Assembly (NCBI RefSeq): GCF_004770995.1
Contig: NZ_RQHW01000042.1
Location: forward strand, 1 to 64,000
Source: Leptospira idonii
Lineage (GTDB): Bacteria; Spirochaetota; Leptospiria; Leptospirales; Leptospiraceae
Direction: 5' to 3'
Length of the DNA: 64,000 bases
Part shown: positions 1 to 8,822 of the stretch, piece after piece
How the letters are laid out: each line of letters begins with the position of its first letter
Position numbering within the stretch: the stretch's first letter is position 1
The notes under the pieces: model-generated
Told to the model about the DNA's origin: nothing
The model's database searches: none
Seen by the model: only the letters and a program-made list of their open reading frames with translations
Program-made: the position numbers and the translations under genes

Positions 1-24
1 ATAATATTTGATTTTCTTCGACAT
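1..24 (-). CDS. Start of a protein running off the left edge (partial)
   Basis: Reading the minus strand from 24, an ATG opens eight sense codons (MSKKIKYY) before the window ends. An AGGAG Shine-Dalgarno at 35-31 lies six bases upstream, which is near-ideal spacing and is the main support for a real start. The Lys-rich N-terminus would suit a cytosolic protein or the basic end of a signal peptide, but no product can be named from eight residues. Confidence 0.55.
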
Positions 25-30
25 TTTTGT

Positions 31-44
31 CTCCTAAAAAGGAG
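31..44 (-). promoter_or_regulatory. Hairpin containing the Shine-Dalgarno of the left-edge gene
   Basis: On the minus strand, CTCCT and AGGAG pair around a TTTT loop, and the AGGAG arm is the ribosome site of the ATG at 24. On the plus strand the same hairpin is followed by five T and would look like a terminator, but no plus-strand gene precedes it here. Folding could sequester the ribosome site; the stem is only five base pairs, so this is tentative. Confidence 0.35.
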
Positions 45-216
45 CTTTTTAATGTCCGTTTTTTGGTAGGAACTCCAAAATCCCCCGCCCGAGTTAGGGT
101 GGAGGGGAGTGGCTCGTGGGCATCTCCTCTCTCCCGCTTAACAGAAATATCGTGATTCGTATATCGAAAGGCTAAATTCCTCTAAAAAAATTCATTTCTT
201 TTCACCCTTTTGCCTT

Positions 217-603
217 TCATTCCCGTTGGGCTTGGATGCTGTATCCTACAGTCGCCCCGATGATGATCATTACCAAATATCTGAGTCCGATTTGTACGAA
301 ATAAGCAGGGACGCTCATCCCGGACATAGGAATTAAAATCAAAAGATCCAGCCCTATGTTTTGTAGAAACCAGATGAGTCCCGTATATGTGAAAAACGTT
401 TTAGGAGATTCCGGTTTGAGTTTTGCCAAACGGAATAACAAAAAACATCCTGTTGTGTTCCCCACCAAAATCATCACCGTCTTAAAAAGAAAAAGGTCTC
501 CCGTCAGTTTGCCTTCCGGGGAATAAAATCCCATAGATACGATCATCGGAATGATCCAAACGATCAGTCCGAAGCCCAAGATGCGCAATATATGTTTTTT
601 CAT
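217..603 (-). CDS. Small integral membrane protein, unknown function
   Basis: This is a 128-residue, very hydrophobic protein with about four predicted membrane helices (near residues 8-26, 40-58, 74-94 and 105-122) and short polar loops. I recognise no catalytic motif or family. The charged KKH at the N-terminus and the AQRE end suit an inner-membrane protein. It is divergent from the permease at 697; 24-216 between it and the left-edge gene holds no obvious gene. No strong Shine-Dalgarno precedes the ATG at 603, so the start is only moderately certain. Confidence 0.6.
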   Translation of the reverse strand: MKKHILRILGFGLIVWIIPMIVSMGFYSPEGKLTGDLFLFKTVMILVGNTTGCFLLFRLAKLKPESPKTFFTYTGLIWFLQNIGLDLLILIPMSGMSVPAYFVQIGLRYLVMIIIGATVGYSIQAQRE

Positions 604-696
604 GAGAGGAATTTTTAACTTAACATTCGTTTCCGTAAAGTAAAAAAGTTTTTGCTTCTTGTTTCGTCTGATTCGACTTTTGTTTCAGGTGCCCCA

Positions 697-2022
697 GTGT
701 CAGATTCTAATCCTTCTTCCCCAGAAACTTCTTCTTCCGGTCTTCATAAAACATTAGGCCCTCTCCATCTTTGGGGAATCGCAGTCGGACTCGTGATTTC
801 AGGAGATTATTTCGGATGGAATTTCGGTCTGTCCGTTGCGGGGTTTTGGGAGTTCGCAGTAGCTGTCTTTCTCATCGCAATCTTCTATATCTGCTTTGCG
901 CTTTGTTTCACCGAACTTGCGGCAAGCATTCCTCATTCCGGCGGGCCTTCCGCTTATGCGAACCAAGCGTTTGGAGGCTGGGGAGGTTTTATTTGCGGAT
1001 TTTTAGTTTTAGTGGAATTCGTATTGGCACCTCCTGCCATAGCTTCTGCGTTAGGTGGATATTTCCATTTTCTATTTCCTTACATACCCGATGTTTATGC
1101 TTCTTACGGATTTTTCGGATTACTAGTGGCGTTCAATTTGTTCGGTGTGAAACAAACCGCCAGATTCGAATTGTTCGTCACAATTACTGCGATCTGCGGG
1201 TTGTTACTTTATTTGGGTTCCATTTTGCCTCATTTTTCCTTTGCATCGATTCCAGATGTCTCTCGTCTTTCCAAGTTCTCTTTTCCTTCCTTCTTTCAAT
1301 CCATTCCTTTTGCGATCTGGTTCTTTCTTGCAGTAGAAGGAGTCGCAATGGCTGCGGAGGAAGTGAAAGATCCTAAAAAAGACATTCCCAGAGGATACGC
1401 AGCAGGTATAGGCACTTTGATTTTTCTGGCTTCTTCCGTTTTTATAGGAACAGTAGGAGTTGCCTCACCTGAAGAAATCTCTCAATTGGATTACCCTTTG
1501 TCTTTCGTTTTAACAAAGTTATATGGCAGTGACTCTTATATCGCGAAAATTTTCACATTTATCGGGCTTTTCGGTCTGATTGCTTCTTTGTTCGGAATCA
1601 TTTTGGGATATTCTCGTTTGATCTATGCCTTGTCTAAGGAAAATTTTCTTCCAAAGTTTTTGAGTAAGCTCAATTCAAAAACCCATGTTCCGAATCGATC
1701 CGTTATTTTCGGAGCGTTGATCGGTCTAGTCGCTTTGTCCATAGGAAACACTTCCGAATTGATCACAGCCAGTGCTTTGGGCGCCTGCGGTATGTATGTT
1801 GTGAGTATGTTGTCTTTTTTTGTGCTAAGAAAAAAAGAGCCGAATCGCATCAGACCTTATACTGCTCCATTTTATCCAAGTTTGGCGATCGTAGCTTTGG
1901 TTTTGAGCGCAGTTGCCTTGATTTCGGTGATCTACAGTAATTTACTTGTCGCTTTTATTGTGTTTTGCGGGCTTATTCTGTTCTCTGCGGGGTATATGTT
2001 GCAAAGCAAGAGGAAGAAGTGA
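697..2022 (+). CDS. APC-family permease, ethanolamine permease type
   Basis: This is a 12-helix amino acid/polyamine/organocation transporter of about 441 residues. The N-terminus (LHKTLGPLHLWGIAVGLVIS followed by GDYFGWNFG) and the segment FTELAASIPHSGGPSAY closely match the ethanolamine permease subgroup that imports ethanolamine at the inner membrane. The reading frame is open from a TTG at 652, but GTG at 697 has an AGG seven bases upstream and removes a Ser/Thr-rich leader, so I prefer 697. No ethanolamine ammonia-lyase genes are nearby, so the substrate rests on family resemblance alone. Confidence 0.8.
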   Translation: MSDSNPSSPETSSSGLHKTLGPLHLWGIAVGLVISGDYFGWNFGLSVAGFWEFAVAVFLIAIFYICFALCFTELAASIPHSGGPSAYANQAFGGWGGFICGFLVLVEFVLAPPAIASALGGYFHFLFPYIPDVYASYGFFGLLVAFNLFGVKQTARFELFVTITAICGLLLYLGSILPHFSFASIPDVSRLSKFSFPSFFQSIPFAIWFFLAVEGVAMAAEEVKDPKKDIPRGYAAGIGTLIFLASSVFIGTVGVASPEEISQLDYPLSFVLTKLYGSDSYIAKIFTFIGLFGLIASLFGIILGYSRLIYALSKENFLPKFLSKLNSKTHVPNRSVIFGALIGLVALSIGNTSELITASALGACGMYVVSMLSFFVLRKKEPNRIRPYTAPFYPSLAIVALVLSAVALISVIYSNLLVAFIVFCGLILFSAGYMLQSKRKK

Positions 2023-2040
2023 TTCGCACAAAGATGCAAT

Positions 2041-2077
2041 CATACTTTCTTATACATGAAAATGCCGTGAAAGTATG
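2041..2077. terminator. Inverted repeat between convergent genes
   Basis: CATACTTTC (2041-2049) and GAAAGTATG (2069-2077) form a perfect nine-base-pair stem with a 19-base loop, between the permease and the convergent lipoprotein gene. It could end transcription in both directions, but there is no clean T-run, so the terminator call is weak. Confidence 0.4.
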
Positions 2078-2088
2078 AATCCGATTTT

Positions 2089-2943
2089 CTAAAGCGGCAT
2101 ACCTGTAGTGATTGTGATTTGCTTCTCTGTTAAAGAGTTCCCTTCCATATCTTTCACACCAGTAGTAGGAGTGATTAAATAACTATAATTGCCATAGATG
2201 TTTCCTCCTCCGAAGATCAAAGTGATGTTCGTACCGGAGCCGGATACAGTTACTGTCTTTGCTGCTTGCGAAGCTCCTAACATGAAGCTTACATTTGAAG
2301 CAGTGAGTGTGGATACATTTACCGGTTTACTGAATACATAGTCGATGGAGAAAGTCAGGTTCCCTGCGATGGGTACCCCGGTCGCTCCGTCCGCAGGGTT
2401 TGTACTGAGAATCGTAAAGCCGACGGGTGCAGTTTCTAAACTAATCGAATCGTTAATGTTATAAACGGCTAATGAACTTACTGAAAACTGAGAAGAAGAA
2501 GGTGTTTCTTGCGTAGCGGAAGTAGGAGTTACAGTTAAAGTGAATCCTCCCAGAAAATTTCCGCTTGCATCGGTCACTGAGATGGGAACGATTCCAGGGA
2601 TTAATTTAATTAAGAATATTCCTGCACTATTGGTAGTAGCTGTTGTGGAAACGGGAGTGTCTTTAACGGAAGAGGAAAAAATAGGTCCTAAATAGATATT
2701 CGCATTTTCAATGGGAACACCGGAGGAGTTTTTTAAGATCCCTGTGACTTGCAGAGTAGCAACGTTGTTTCCTCCGGAAAGACCAGCAAAAAGAACTAAT
2801 CCGGAATTGTTTTCTTTTGTTTCCTCCGGGCTTACGATGGAATTAACGACCGGATTGAGATAACAATTAGAAGTGAAGAAGATGTATGTGAGTAGTATTA
2901 GAAATTTATAAAATGATTTTTGTTTGGTCACTATAGTTTTCAT
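2089..2943 (-). CDS. Ig-like domain lipoprotein, paralogue of the next gene
   Basis: This is an exported lipoprotein of about 284 residues. The frame extends up to 3045, but ATG 2943 has GAGGAT upstream and opens a lysine-rich signal peptide ending in a spirochaetal lipobox (FFTSNC), so I start there. After CYLNPVVNS comes a carboxypeptidase-regulatory-like beta domain (residues ~65-130) and a C-terminal SbsA/Big_5-type Ig domain with the NPADGATGVP motif and a TTGMPL end. It shares this plan and the NCY(L/F)NP(V/A)VNS start with the gene at 3057, a tandem duplication. It is probably an outer-membrane or surface lipoprotein of unknown role. Confidence 0.75.
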   Translation of the reverse strand: MKTIVTKQKSFYKFLILLTYIFFTSNCYLNPVVNSIVSPEETKENNSGLVLFAGLSGGNNVATLQVTGILKNSSGVPIENANIYLGPIFSSSVKDTPVSTTATTNSAGIFLIKLIPGIVPISVTDASGNFLGGFTLTVTPTSATQETPSSSQFSVSSLAVYNINDSISLETAPVGFTILSTNPADGATGVPIAGNLTFSIDYVFSKPVNVSTLTASNVSFMLGASQAAKTVTVSGSGTNITLIFGGGNIYGNYSYLITPTTGVKDMEGNSLTEKQITITTGMPL

Positions 2944-3056
2944 GTGAATCATCCTCATTGACACTGTTGATAAAGCTAGCAAGTAAAGAGCAACAATACT
3001 AGAAATAATTTTATAAGAACAGCATTCTCTATCTAATAAATTCAATGAAATATGTC

Positions 3057-3908
3057 TTATGGCGGCATAGTTGTAATGAAATTCACAGTTGTCGGAGACA
3101 ATGGATTTCCCGCTAGATCTGTAATCCCGCTATTAATATCAATTGTATAAGCTTGTTTACTGCTCATGGTTGCATTGATCGTCACTACGGAACCGGATAT
3201 ACTTGCGGAAAACGAGATAACCGGAGTAAAGCTAATGGCAGAATTGATATTTGCGGATGTGATATCTTCGCTGAAAGTTAAAGTGATCGGATCATAATGA
3301 AGATGAGTGTTGGAGCCGTTTGCAGGATTCGAAGACACGAGTGTGGGAGGTGTAGTATCTCCCCCGCCGCCACCTGTTGTGGTAATTCCTTCACTTGGAA
3401 TCACGGAAATCAGAGTGACTGTAAATGTAGCAGATGCATCTGACTGGAATGTGGCGGATTGATTGTTGTCAGCAACACTCAAAGTAAAGCCTCCCAATGG
3501 ATTTCCGTTAGAATCTGTTACCTGGAAGGAAGTATTCCCGCTGCGTAAGAAAAGAACGAATTTTCCTAAGGAATCGGTTTTTACGGAAGTAGAAACAATA
3601 AACATTTCTCTGGTGGAACTATTCGTTCCGCTCACATCTAAACTGGCTCCTGCAATTCCATTATCACTTGCGTCTTTTAGCTGCCCTGCAATGAGAGCAG
3701 TCGCAAGGGATGGCCCCGATCCTCCTCCTGCAGCCAATGCCAAAAAGGAAGCAGGAGAATTTTTCTCAGCCTCTTTGGGATCCAACAAAGAATTTACGGC
3801 AGGATTGAAATAACAATTACCAAGAAGAAACGACAATGCACACCAAACCGTTGCTACTTTGATTCGTTTGGATACCGAAAAGCTAGTTGAGGTTACATTC
3901 GTTTTCAT
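3057..3908 (-). CDS. Ig-like domain lipoprotein
   Basis: This is a 283-residue lipoprotein with signal peptide and lipobox FLLGNC, then CYFNPAVNSLLDP almost as in its downstream neighbour. A carboxypeptidase-regulatory-like fold (residues ~70-145) precedes a Gly-rich linker and a C-terminal SbsA-type Ig domain (SNPANGSNTHL, ending TMPP). A good GGAAG ribosome site precedes ATG 3908. It starts two bases after the stop of the gene at 3911-4744, so the two are almost certainly co-transcribed and probably translationally coupled. Surface location is inferred from the family style; function is unknown. Confidence 0.75.
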   Translation of the reverse strand: MKTNVTSTSFSVSKRIKVATVWCALSFLLGNCYFNPAVNSLLDPKEAEKNSPASFLALAAGGGSGPSLATALIAGQLKDASDNGIAGASLDVSGTNSSTREMFIVSTSVKTDSLGKFVLFLRSGNTSFQVTDSNGNPLGGFTLSVADNNQSATFQSDASATFTVTLISVIPSEGITTTGGGGGDTTPPTLVSSNPANGSNTHLHYDPITLTFSEDITSANINSAISFTPVISFSASISGSVVTINATMSSKQAYTIDINSGITDLAGNPLSPTTVNFITTMPP

Positions 3909-3910
3909 GG

Positions 3911-4744
3911 TTATCTTCCTTTTTTGTCCAGCTCTTCCAAATCTTTTTCTAAAAGCTCGAGATCCACCTTTTCTTCCAAGGCATCTAACTCGTGTTTATT
4001 TTTTATTTCGGAAATCGCCTCTTCTTTGAGAGTGGACAGCTCTTTCTCTGATAACAAACGAAGCCCCGATCCTTCGCACACTTCCACAACTAAAGTTTTA
4101 CGTGTGACCGTAACCAAAAATCCACCGAGGAGTGTGATGGCGATGTCGGACCAAGTGGAGACTTGAGAAATGCGAACAGGATGGTTTTCTTTCGGTAAAA
4201 CCGAAGAAAGAGGAGGTTCTTTGAATCGAAACGCTCCGAACAACCAAAAGTATTCTGGATATTCGGAATGAGGCTGGCATTTGTCCCCAAAACTAGCGAG
4301 TACGACTGGCCTGCCTGCTTCCGGGGAGGCAAGTAAAAAGGAAGATCTAAGTGAGGAAGAACCTTGTCCGACTGAGGAAGTTTTTTCTTTGTTTTTAAGT
4401 TCGTCTTCTTTTGCTCGTTCCGTTTCTTTTAAAACAGCAAGCTCTTGTTTGCGGGCTTCCAAAAGTTTGGCTCGTTCTGTTTCTCTTTTGTTTTCTTCTT
4501 CTTTGCGAATTTTCACTTCGTCCGCTTCCGCAAGATCCTTATAAAGAATTTTTAATACCGATTTTTTGGGGATCACCAGATGTTTCCCGTCAGTGCTGGT
4601 GATTTCTACGGTTTCCAAGTTTTGGTTGGTGACTTGGCCTTTGATTGTTTTTCCTTTCTTTAATAGAATTGTATGTACTGCTAATAAAGGAAAACTAAGG
4701 AAGAGGCATAATAAGAGAGAAAGAATTTTGATCTGATTTTTCAT
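3911..4744 (-). CDS. Exported coiled-coil protein, unknown function
   Basis: This is a 277-residue protein. The first ~22 residues are a signal peptide (cleavage near LLAVH). Residues ~25-65 form a small beta domain with a GKTIKGQVTNQ motif and IPKKSV, like many spirochaetal exported proteins. Residues ~75-125 are a Lys/Glu-rich coiled coil, followed by a hydrophobic segment around TWSDIAITLLGGFLVTVT that may be a membrane or amphipathic helix, and a charged C-terminal tail. It is the first gene of a three-gene minus-strand cluster with two lipoproteins. No enzymatic motif is visible. Confidence 0.65.
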   Translation of the reverse strand: MKNQIKILSLLLCLFLSFPLLAVHTILLKKGKTIKGQVTNQNLETVEITSTDGKHLVIPKKSVLKILYKDLAEADEVKIRKEEENKRETERAKLLEARKQELAVLKETERAKEDELKNKEKTSSVGQGSSSLRSSFLLASPEAGRPVVLASFGDKCQPHSEYPEYFWLFGAFRFKEPPLSSVLPKENHPVRISQVSTWSDIAITLLGGFLVTVTRKTLVVEVCEGSGLRLLSEKELSTLKEEAISEIKNKHELDALEEKVDLELLEKDLEELDKKGR

Positions 4745-4834
4745 ATAGTTTTTGATTCATTCGGAAAAGGATATTCCAAACTATAAGTAGAAATCCTAAA
4801 TTGAAAAGAAGAAAAGATCGTTTTTTTTAAAAAC

Positions 4835-4862
4835 TGAGAAAAGGGGATAGGTCATCTCCCCT
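4835..4862 (-). terminator. Rho-independent terminator after the 4944 cyclase gene
   Basis: On the minus strand AGGGGA and TCCCCT pair around a nine-base loop and are followed by TTTTCTC and then a longer T-rich stretch. It lies just downstream of the cyclase stop and before the next minus-strand gene, which makes it a sensible transcription end. Confidence 0.6.
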
Positions 4863-4943
4863 CTTTTAGGGATTCATGGAAATGAGGGATTTGAGATCGA
4901 ATTTATATTCTATTATATAATTAAAATCGAAGGATACATCCGC

Positions 4944-7070
4944 TTACGTTGAATTAGCCGAAGTTTGGGAATCTTCCTGTTTATCCGCATACTTGGCGGA
5001 TTCCGCTAGAGATGTACAAATATTCACAAAGATTTTCGAAACATTATCCTCCGGACAAGCATCTACCAATTGAATGAAACCATCCAAGGCAGCTTCGTAG
5101 TCTTGTCTTCTGTAAGCATCTAACGCCAGTACATAATCTTCTTTGAGTTTGACGATCTTTTCCTTTTTTTCTGGATCATAACCATCTAACACTTCGACTA
5201 CGAAAACGGAATCCGCTTTTCCTTTTACGGAAACCTTGTCGAGAAGTCTGTAATCGTAACCCAATTCGTCCGTAGCTTCAATAAATGTATCCGCACTGAT
5301 CACGATTTCAGCTCCGAACATTTTTGTGATTCCTTCGATGCGGGAAGCAAGATTGACCGCATCCGAAATCACTGTTCCTTCCATCCTTTCATGTTCTCCT
5401 AAAATCCCTAAAATCAGATTTCCCGTATGAATTCCGATTCCTACTTGGATGGGTCTATAATCACAGTTCGCACGATGAGTGTTATAAAGTCTGATTTCGC
5501 TCTGCATCTGCACAGCCGCTCGAATGGCATCGTTCGGACTGTCCGGGAAAAGTGCCATGATGGCATCGCCTATGAATTTATCGATAAATCCGCCGTTGTG
5601 GCGTATGATCGGACCCACTCTCTGCAGATAGGAATTTAAAAAATCGAAGTTTTCTTTCGGAGTCAATGTTTCCGAAAATTCAGTAAAGGAACGAATATCT
5701 GCGAACAGAACCGTCATTTTTTTCTGAATTTGCTGTCCTAAATCGATTTCTAAAATATCTTTTTTTCCAAGATAATTCAAAAACTCTTTAGGAACAAAGC
5801 GACTGTAAGAACTGTTCAGTGCGATGAGACTGTCCGCCAGTTCTTTCGTATGAGATAGGTTTTTGCGGAAGGATTTTCCGAAAGTGAATACTTGTAAAAA
5901 TACGAAACAAACAACAGTAAGCGGACCTATATAAGTTGTGTGAATGATCGCTTCTGCGTGCAGACTGTCATTGAAGGCTCCTAATAACAAAAGCCCCATT
6001 CCCAAAAGTAAGGTTTTGGATTCGGATCTTTTGTTTCTATAACTTTTGATCAAGTAATAAAGAATGAAACATCCGTTGCCGATGAAAACGAAAGGATATA
6101 CTGAGGCAAGTTCCGTGAAATATACGGAAGGTGCTAACAATGCTAATGTGAGAACGGCAGAAACCGAATAGAATATGTTTCCGATCCTTTGGGAAAAATC
6201 CTGAGGAAAGACGGAATGAAAATAATGATAGAGAACAGGCGCCGACCAGAACCAGGAAAGGTATTCGATCCTAAGAATGATTTGATAGTCCAAAGGAATC
6301 CAATCCAATAAAATTCTTTCTCCTGTGGAAACGTTTCGTAGCAACACAATAAAGGAGAAGGCGAAGATCCCCAGAGTATGAGTCACATCTTTGTCGAAGA
6401 AATAGAAAATGAGAAAAAAAATCGCCACAAAACCAAGAATAGATGCCAAAATGGTTTCGTTCATTTTTCTGTTTGTTAGGTGGTTTTGCGCTTCCGTGTA
6501 CGGAGCCAGTATGATATCGTTCCAAGGCCCTCCTTTTCTATGTGAGAAGTTGGCGATCATTACATCCAGTTCGATTTCCGATTTTCCTTCCGTAGGAAGA
6601 ATCACAAGAGAAGACCTGACCTGTGAGATCGTATTTTCCCGATTCGTGTTCGGAATTCCCGAACCGCCTAAATACTTTCCGGAAACAAAAACGGCATGAG
6701 ATGTATCTTGTTCTCCTACAAGAACCGCAAGTGGAAAAGAAAACCCTTCTTTAGGAAGGATGAGTTTCAATCGGAAGGTGGCATATCCTTGTCCGGAAAG
6801 AACCATTCCGTTTTCTTCTCTTTTATTCCAATGAGTAGGTAGAGAGATGAGTCCAGGTGTATCCGTCTTTTGAATGGTGAGAGGAGTTTTTTCCCAGAAG
6901 AAAAACCAGTCTCCTTCCAAAGAAAGAAAGGGGGCTGTTTGAAATGAATGATTGGTTAAATCTAAAATGCCATTTTGAATTTCTGCCTTAACCTTCCTGG
7001 TTTCAGGGAGGCAGGAGAATGTAAAAATCAATAGTAGGCAAAGGAAAATCGGACGCATCTGCACCTTCAC
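4944..7070 (-). CDS. 7TMR-DISM receptor with intact class IIIb adenylate/guanylate cyclase domain
   Basis: This is a 708-residue receptor cyclase. A signal peptide with lipobox FTFSC opens it, then a periplasmic jelly-roll domain (~35-190), seven membrane helices (~205-395), a linker helix, and a class III catalytic domain (~450-640), ending in a TPR-like helix pair. All catalytic positions are present: metal aspartates D458 (FADIRSF) and D502 (IGDAIM), K498, T566, N573 and R577. The Thr at the purine-selecting position marks class IIIb, usually adenylate cyclases. It is a paralogue of the proteins at 34392 and 36512 and serves as their intact reference. It probably makes cAMP in response to a periplasmic ligand. 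Confidence 0.85.
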   Translation of the reverse strand: MKVQMRPIFLCLLLIFTFSCLPETRKVKAEIQNGILDLTNHSFQTAPFLSLEGDWFFFWEKTPLTIQKTDTPGLISLPTHWNKREENGMVLSGQGYATFRLKLILPKEGFSFPLAVLVGEQDTSHAVFVSGKYLGGSGIPNTNRENTISQVRSSLVILPTEGKSEIELDVMIANFSHRKGGPWNDIILAPYTEAQNHLTNRKMNETILASILGFVAIFFLIFYFFDKDVTHTLGIFAFSFIVLLRNVSTGERILLDWIPLDYQIILRIEYLSWFWSAPVLYHYFHSVFPQDFSQRIGNIFYSVSAVLTLALLAPSVYFTELASVYPFVFIGNGCFILYYLIKSYRNKRSESKTLLLGMGLLLLGAFNDSLHAEAIIHTTYIGPLTVVCFVFLQVFTFGKSFRKNLSHTKELADSLIALNSSYSRFVPKEFLNYLGKKDILEIDLGQQIQKKMTVLFADIRSFTEFSETLTPKENFDFLNSYLQRVGPIIRHNGGFIDKFIGDAIMALFPDSPNDAIRAAVQMQSEIRLYNTHRANCDYRPIQVGIGIHTGNLILGILGEHERMEGTVISDAVNLASRIEGITKMFGAEIVISADTFIEATDELGYDYRLLDKVSVKGKADSVFVVEVLDGYDPEKKEKIVKLKEDYVLALDAYRRQDYEAALDGFIQLVDACPEDNVSKIFVNICTSLAESAKYADKQEDSQTSANST

Positions 7071-7146
7071 CTATTAGTAGACGAATGGGTAAAATCCAAA
7101 AGTGAAAAATATAAGGTAAAAATGAAAAATACTTTCGATTCTATTT

Positions 7147-7193
7147 TAGAATGAGACATAAGCTGTGGTACCTACCTCATCTCACTCTAAAGA
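7147..7193. repeat. Inverted repeat in the cyclase 5' region
   Basis: TTAGAATGAGA and TCTCACTCTAA are near-perfect inverted arms (one mismatch) around a 25-base loop that contains the dispersed word TGTGGTACCT. It lies between the stop of the glutamate-synthase-like gene and the start of the cyclase gene, both on the minus strand. It may be a terminator or a leader structure; no T-run follows on the minus strand. Confidence 0.4.
7164..7173 (-). repeat. Dispersed 10-mer AGGTACCACA (one of ten copies)
   Basis: This intergenic copy reads AGGTACCACA on the minus strand. Other exact copies, found by eye, are at 13659-13668 (-), 20773-20782, 21091-21100, 21301-21310, 21457-21466, 33914-33923 (-), 40625-40634 (-), 45656-45665 and 61872-61881. 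Variants AGGTACTACA are at 34308-34317 and 61833-61842. Function unknown; see findings. Confidence 0.7.
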
Positions 7194-7224
7194 ATCCGCC
7201 TTGCCTCATACAATCGAAGTGTTT

Positions 7225-8775
7225 CTAATCCCTGGTCGGAAAGTCCGTATAGTCCTGGAATTTGGTGAAATGAACCGGATCTCTTTTGTATCCCAGTAAA
7301 TCTTCCAAAGGCTGGTAACGATTCATTCCCATACTGATCTCTATATCGAAACCGTTGAATTGAAGAGGGTGCTCGTATCCGCAGGAATGAGCCAAGGAAA
7401 GAAGTTCCTTTCGAAATCCTTGGATGTATTTTGCCGCACGTTTTCCTTTCAGATCAGGATCCACACCTCTTTGCAGCCACCAATTCTGAGTGGCAACTCC
7501 TGCGGGACAATGATCCGTATGGCATTTTTGCGCTTGGATGCATCCGATGGCGAGCATTGCTTCTCTGGCGATATGAATCAAATCGCATCCCATCGCGATG
7601 GCAACGACGGCTCTATCGGGAAAACCTAATTTGCCGGAGCCGATCCATACTATATTCTGAGAAAGATTGTGTTTTTGGAACAAAGTGTACACTCTTTGGA
7701 ATCCGATCTTAAAGGGAAGAGAAACGTGATCCGCATAAGTCAAAGGAGCCGCACCTGTTCCTCCTTCTCCTCCGTCGATGGTGATAAAATCGGGACCTTT
7801 GCCGGTAGTTTCTATAACTTTGACCAGTTCTTCCCAAAAACCGATTTCACCTACCGCACTTTTGATTCCTACGGGAAGCCCTGTAGCATCCGCGACTCTT
7901 TCTATGAAATCGACTAATTCTTGTACTGTGCTGAATTCGGAATGTGCGTTCGGAGAGATACAATCCTTACCTATTTCCACATGCCGGATCTTCGCAATCT
8001 CCGCATTGACTTTCGCACCGGGAAGAATCCCACCTTTTCCCGGTTTGGCGCCTTGGGAAAGTTTGATTTCGATCAGTCGGATTTGTTTGTTATTTTTTAC
8101 TTTTTCTTTCGCCTTTTCTAAGTTAAATCTCCCTGCTTCGTCTCTTGCTCCGAAATAACCGGTTCCTATCTGCCACATGATGTCCGCACCTTGCAGATGG
8201 TAATGAGAAAGTCCACCTTCACCTGTATTGTGATAGGCGCCTGAATCTCTAGCACCTTTATTGAGAGCCATCACAGCATTTTTTCCCAAAGAACCGAATG
8301 ACATTGCGGAAATATTCACGATGGAATAGGGACGATAGGGATATTTTCTTTTTCTCCAAGCTCCTATTACTTTCAAACTAGGGATGCAGGACGGATCTTT
8401 CCCTACTATGTATGCTTTGGATTCGGGAAAAGGAAATGCTTTGTGTTTGATGATGGGATAACCGGGCTCGTATTGAATCTCGGTGGTTCCGAATCCGAAG
8501 TTATTGTTTTGGCCTTTTGCTGTAGCATAGATCCAGCTTCTTTCTGTTCGATCGAAAGGTTTTTCTTCTTTGTCGTTTGCTACCCAGTATTGTCTGAGTT
8601 CCGGTCCGATCATCTCCAGAAAATAACGAAGATGGCCTACGATGGGAAAGTTTCTCTGAATGGTGTGCTTTTTTTGAGTTACGTCTCTAACAAAAACTAC
8701 AAAAAAGAATGTGAATACGGAGATTCCTGCACTTGTCCAAGGGTGAATTGAAATCCAGTTTACGAGTTGATCCAT
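7225..8775 (-). CDS. FMN-dependent glutamate-synthase-like protein, membrane-anchored
   Basis: This is a 516-residue protein with one N-terminal membrane helix (~14-28), then the FMN-binding domain of the glutamate synthase large subunit (residues ~90-470). Visible family signatures are the NISAMSFGSLG segment, EGGLS, the KLSQGAKPGKGG loop, GGEGGTGAAP, and the iron-sulphur cysteine cluster CIQAQKCHTDHC followed by PAGVATQ. The amidotransferase domain and the small subunit are absent, so it is the stand-alone GltB-related group whose donor and substrate are unclear. It lies 47 bases after a response regulator gene on the same strand and could be co-transcribed with it. Confidence 0.8.
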   Translation of the reverse strand: MDQLVNWISIHPWTSAGISVFTFFFVVFVRDVTQKKHTIQRNFPIVGHLRYFLEMIGPELRQYWVANDKEEKPFDRTERSWIYATAKGQNNNFGFGTTEIQYEPGYPIIKHKAFPFPESKAYIVGKDPSCIPSLKVIGAWRKRKYPYRPYSIVNISAMSFGSLGKNAVMALNKGARDSGAYHNTGEGGLSHYHLQGADIMWQIGTGYFGARDEAGRFNLEKAKEKVKNNKQIRLIEIKLSQGAKPGKGGILPGAKVNAEIAKIRHVEIGKDCISPNAHSEFSTVQELVDFIERVADATGLPVGIKSAVGEIGFWEELVKVIETTGKGPDFITIDGGEGGTGAAPLTYADHVSLPFKIGFQRVYTLFQKHNLSQNIVWIGSGKLGFPDRAVVAIAMGCDLIHIAREAMLAIGCIQAQKCHTDHCPAGVATQNWWLQRGVDPDLKGKRAAKYIQGFRKELLSLAHSCGYEHPLQFNGFDIEISMGMNRYQPLEDLLGYKRDPVHFTKFQDYTDFPTRD

Positions 8776-8822
8776 AATACCTTCCAGGGCAAAGTATCGT
8801 AGGATAGAAACAAAATGACAAG

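Noticed and set aside
65..75. GTAGGAACTCC as a second dispersed word
   Set aside because: Other GGAACTCC copies (24908, 38615, 63859 regions) lack a shared flank, so there is no enrichment signal.
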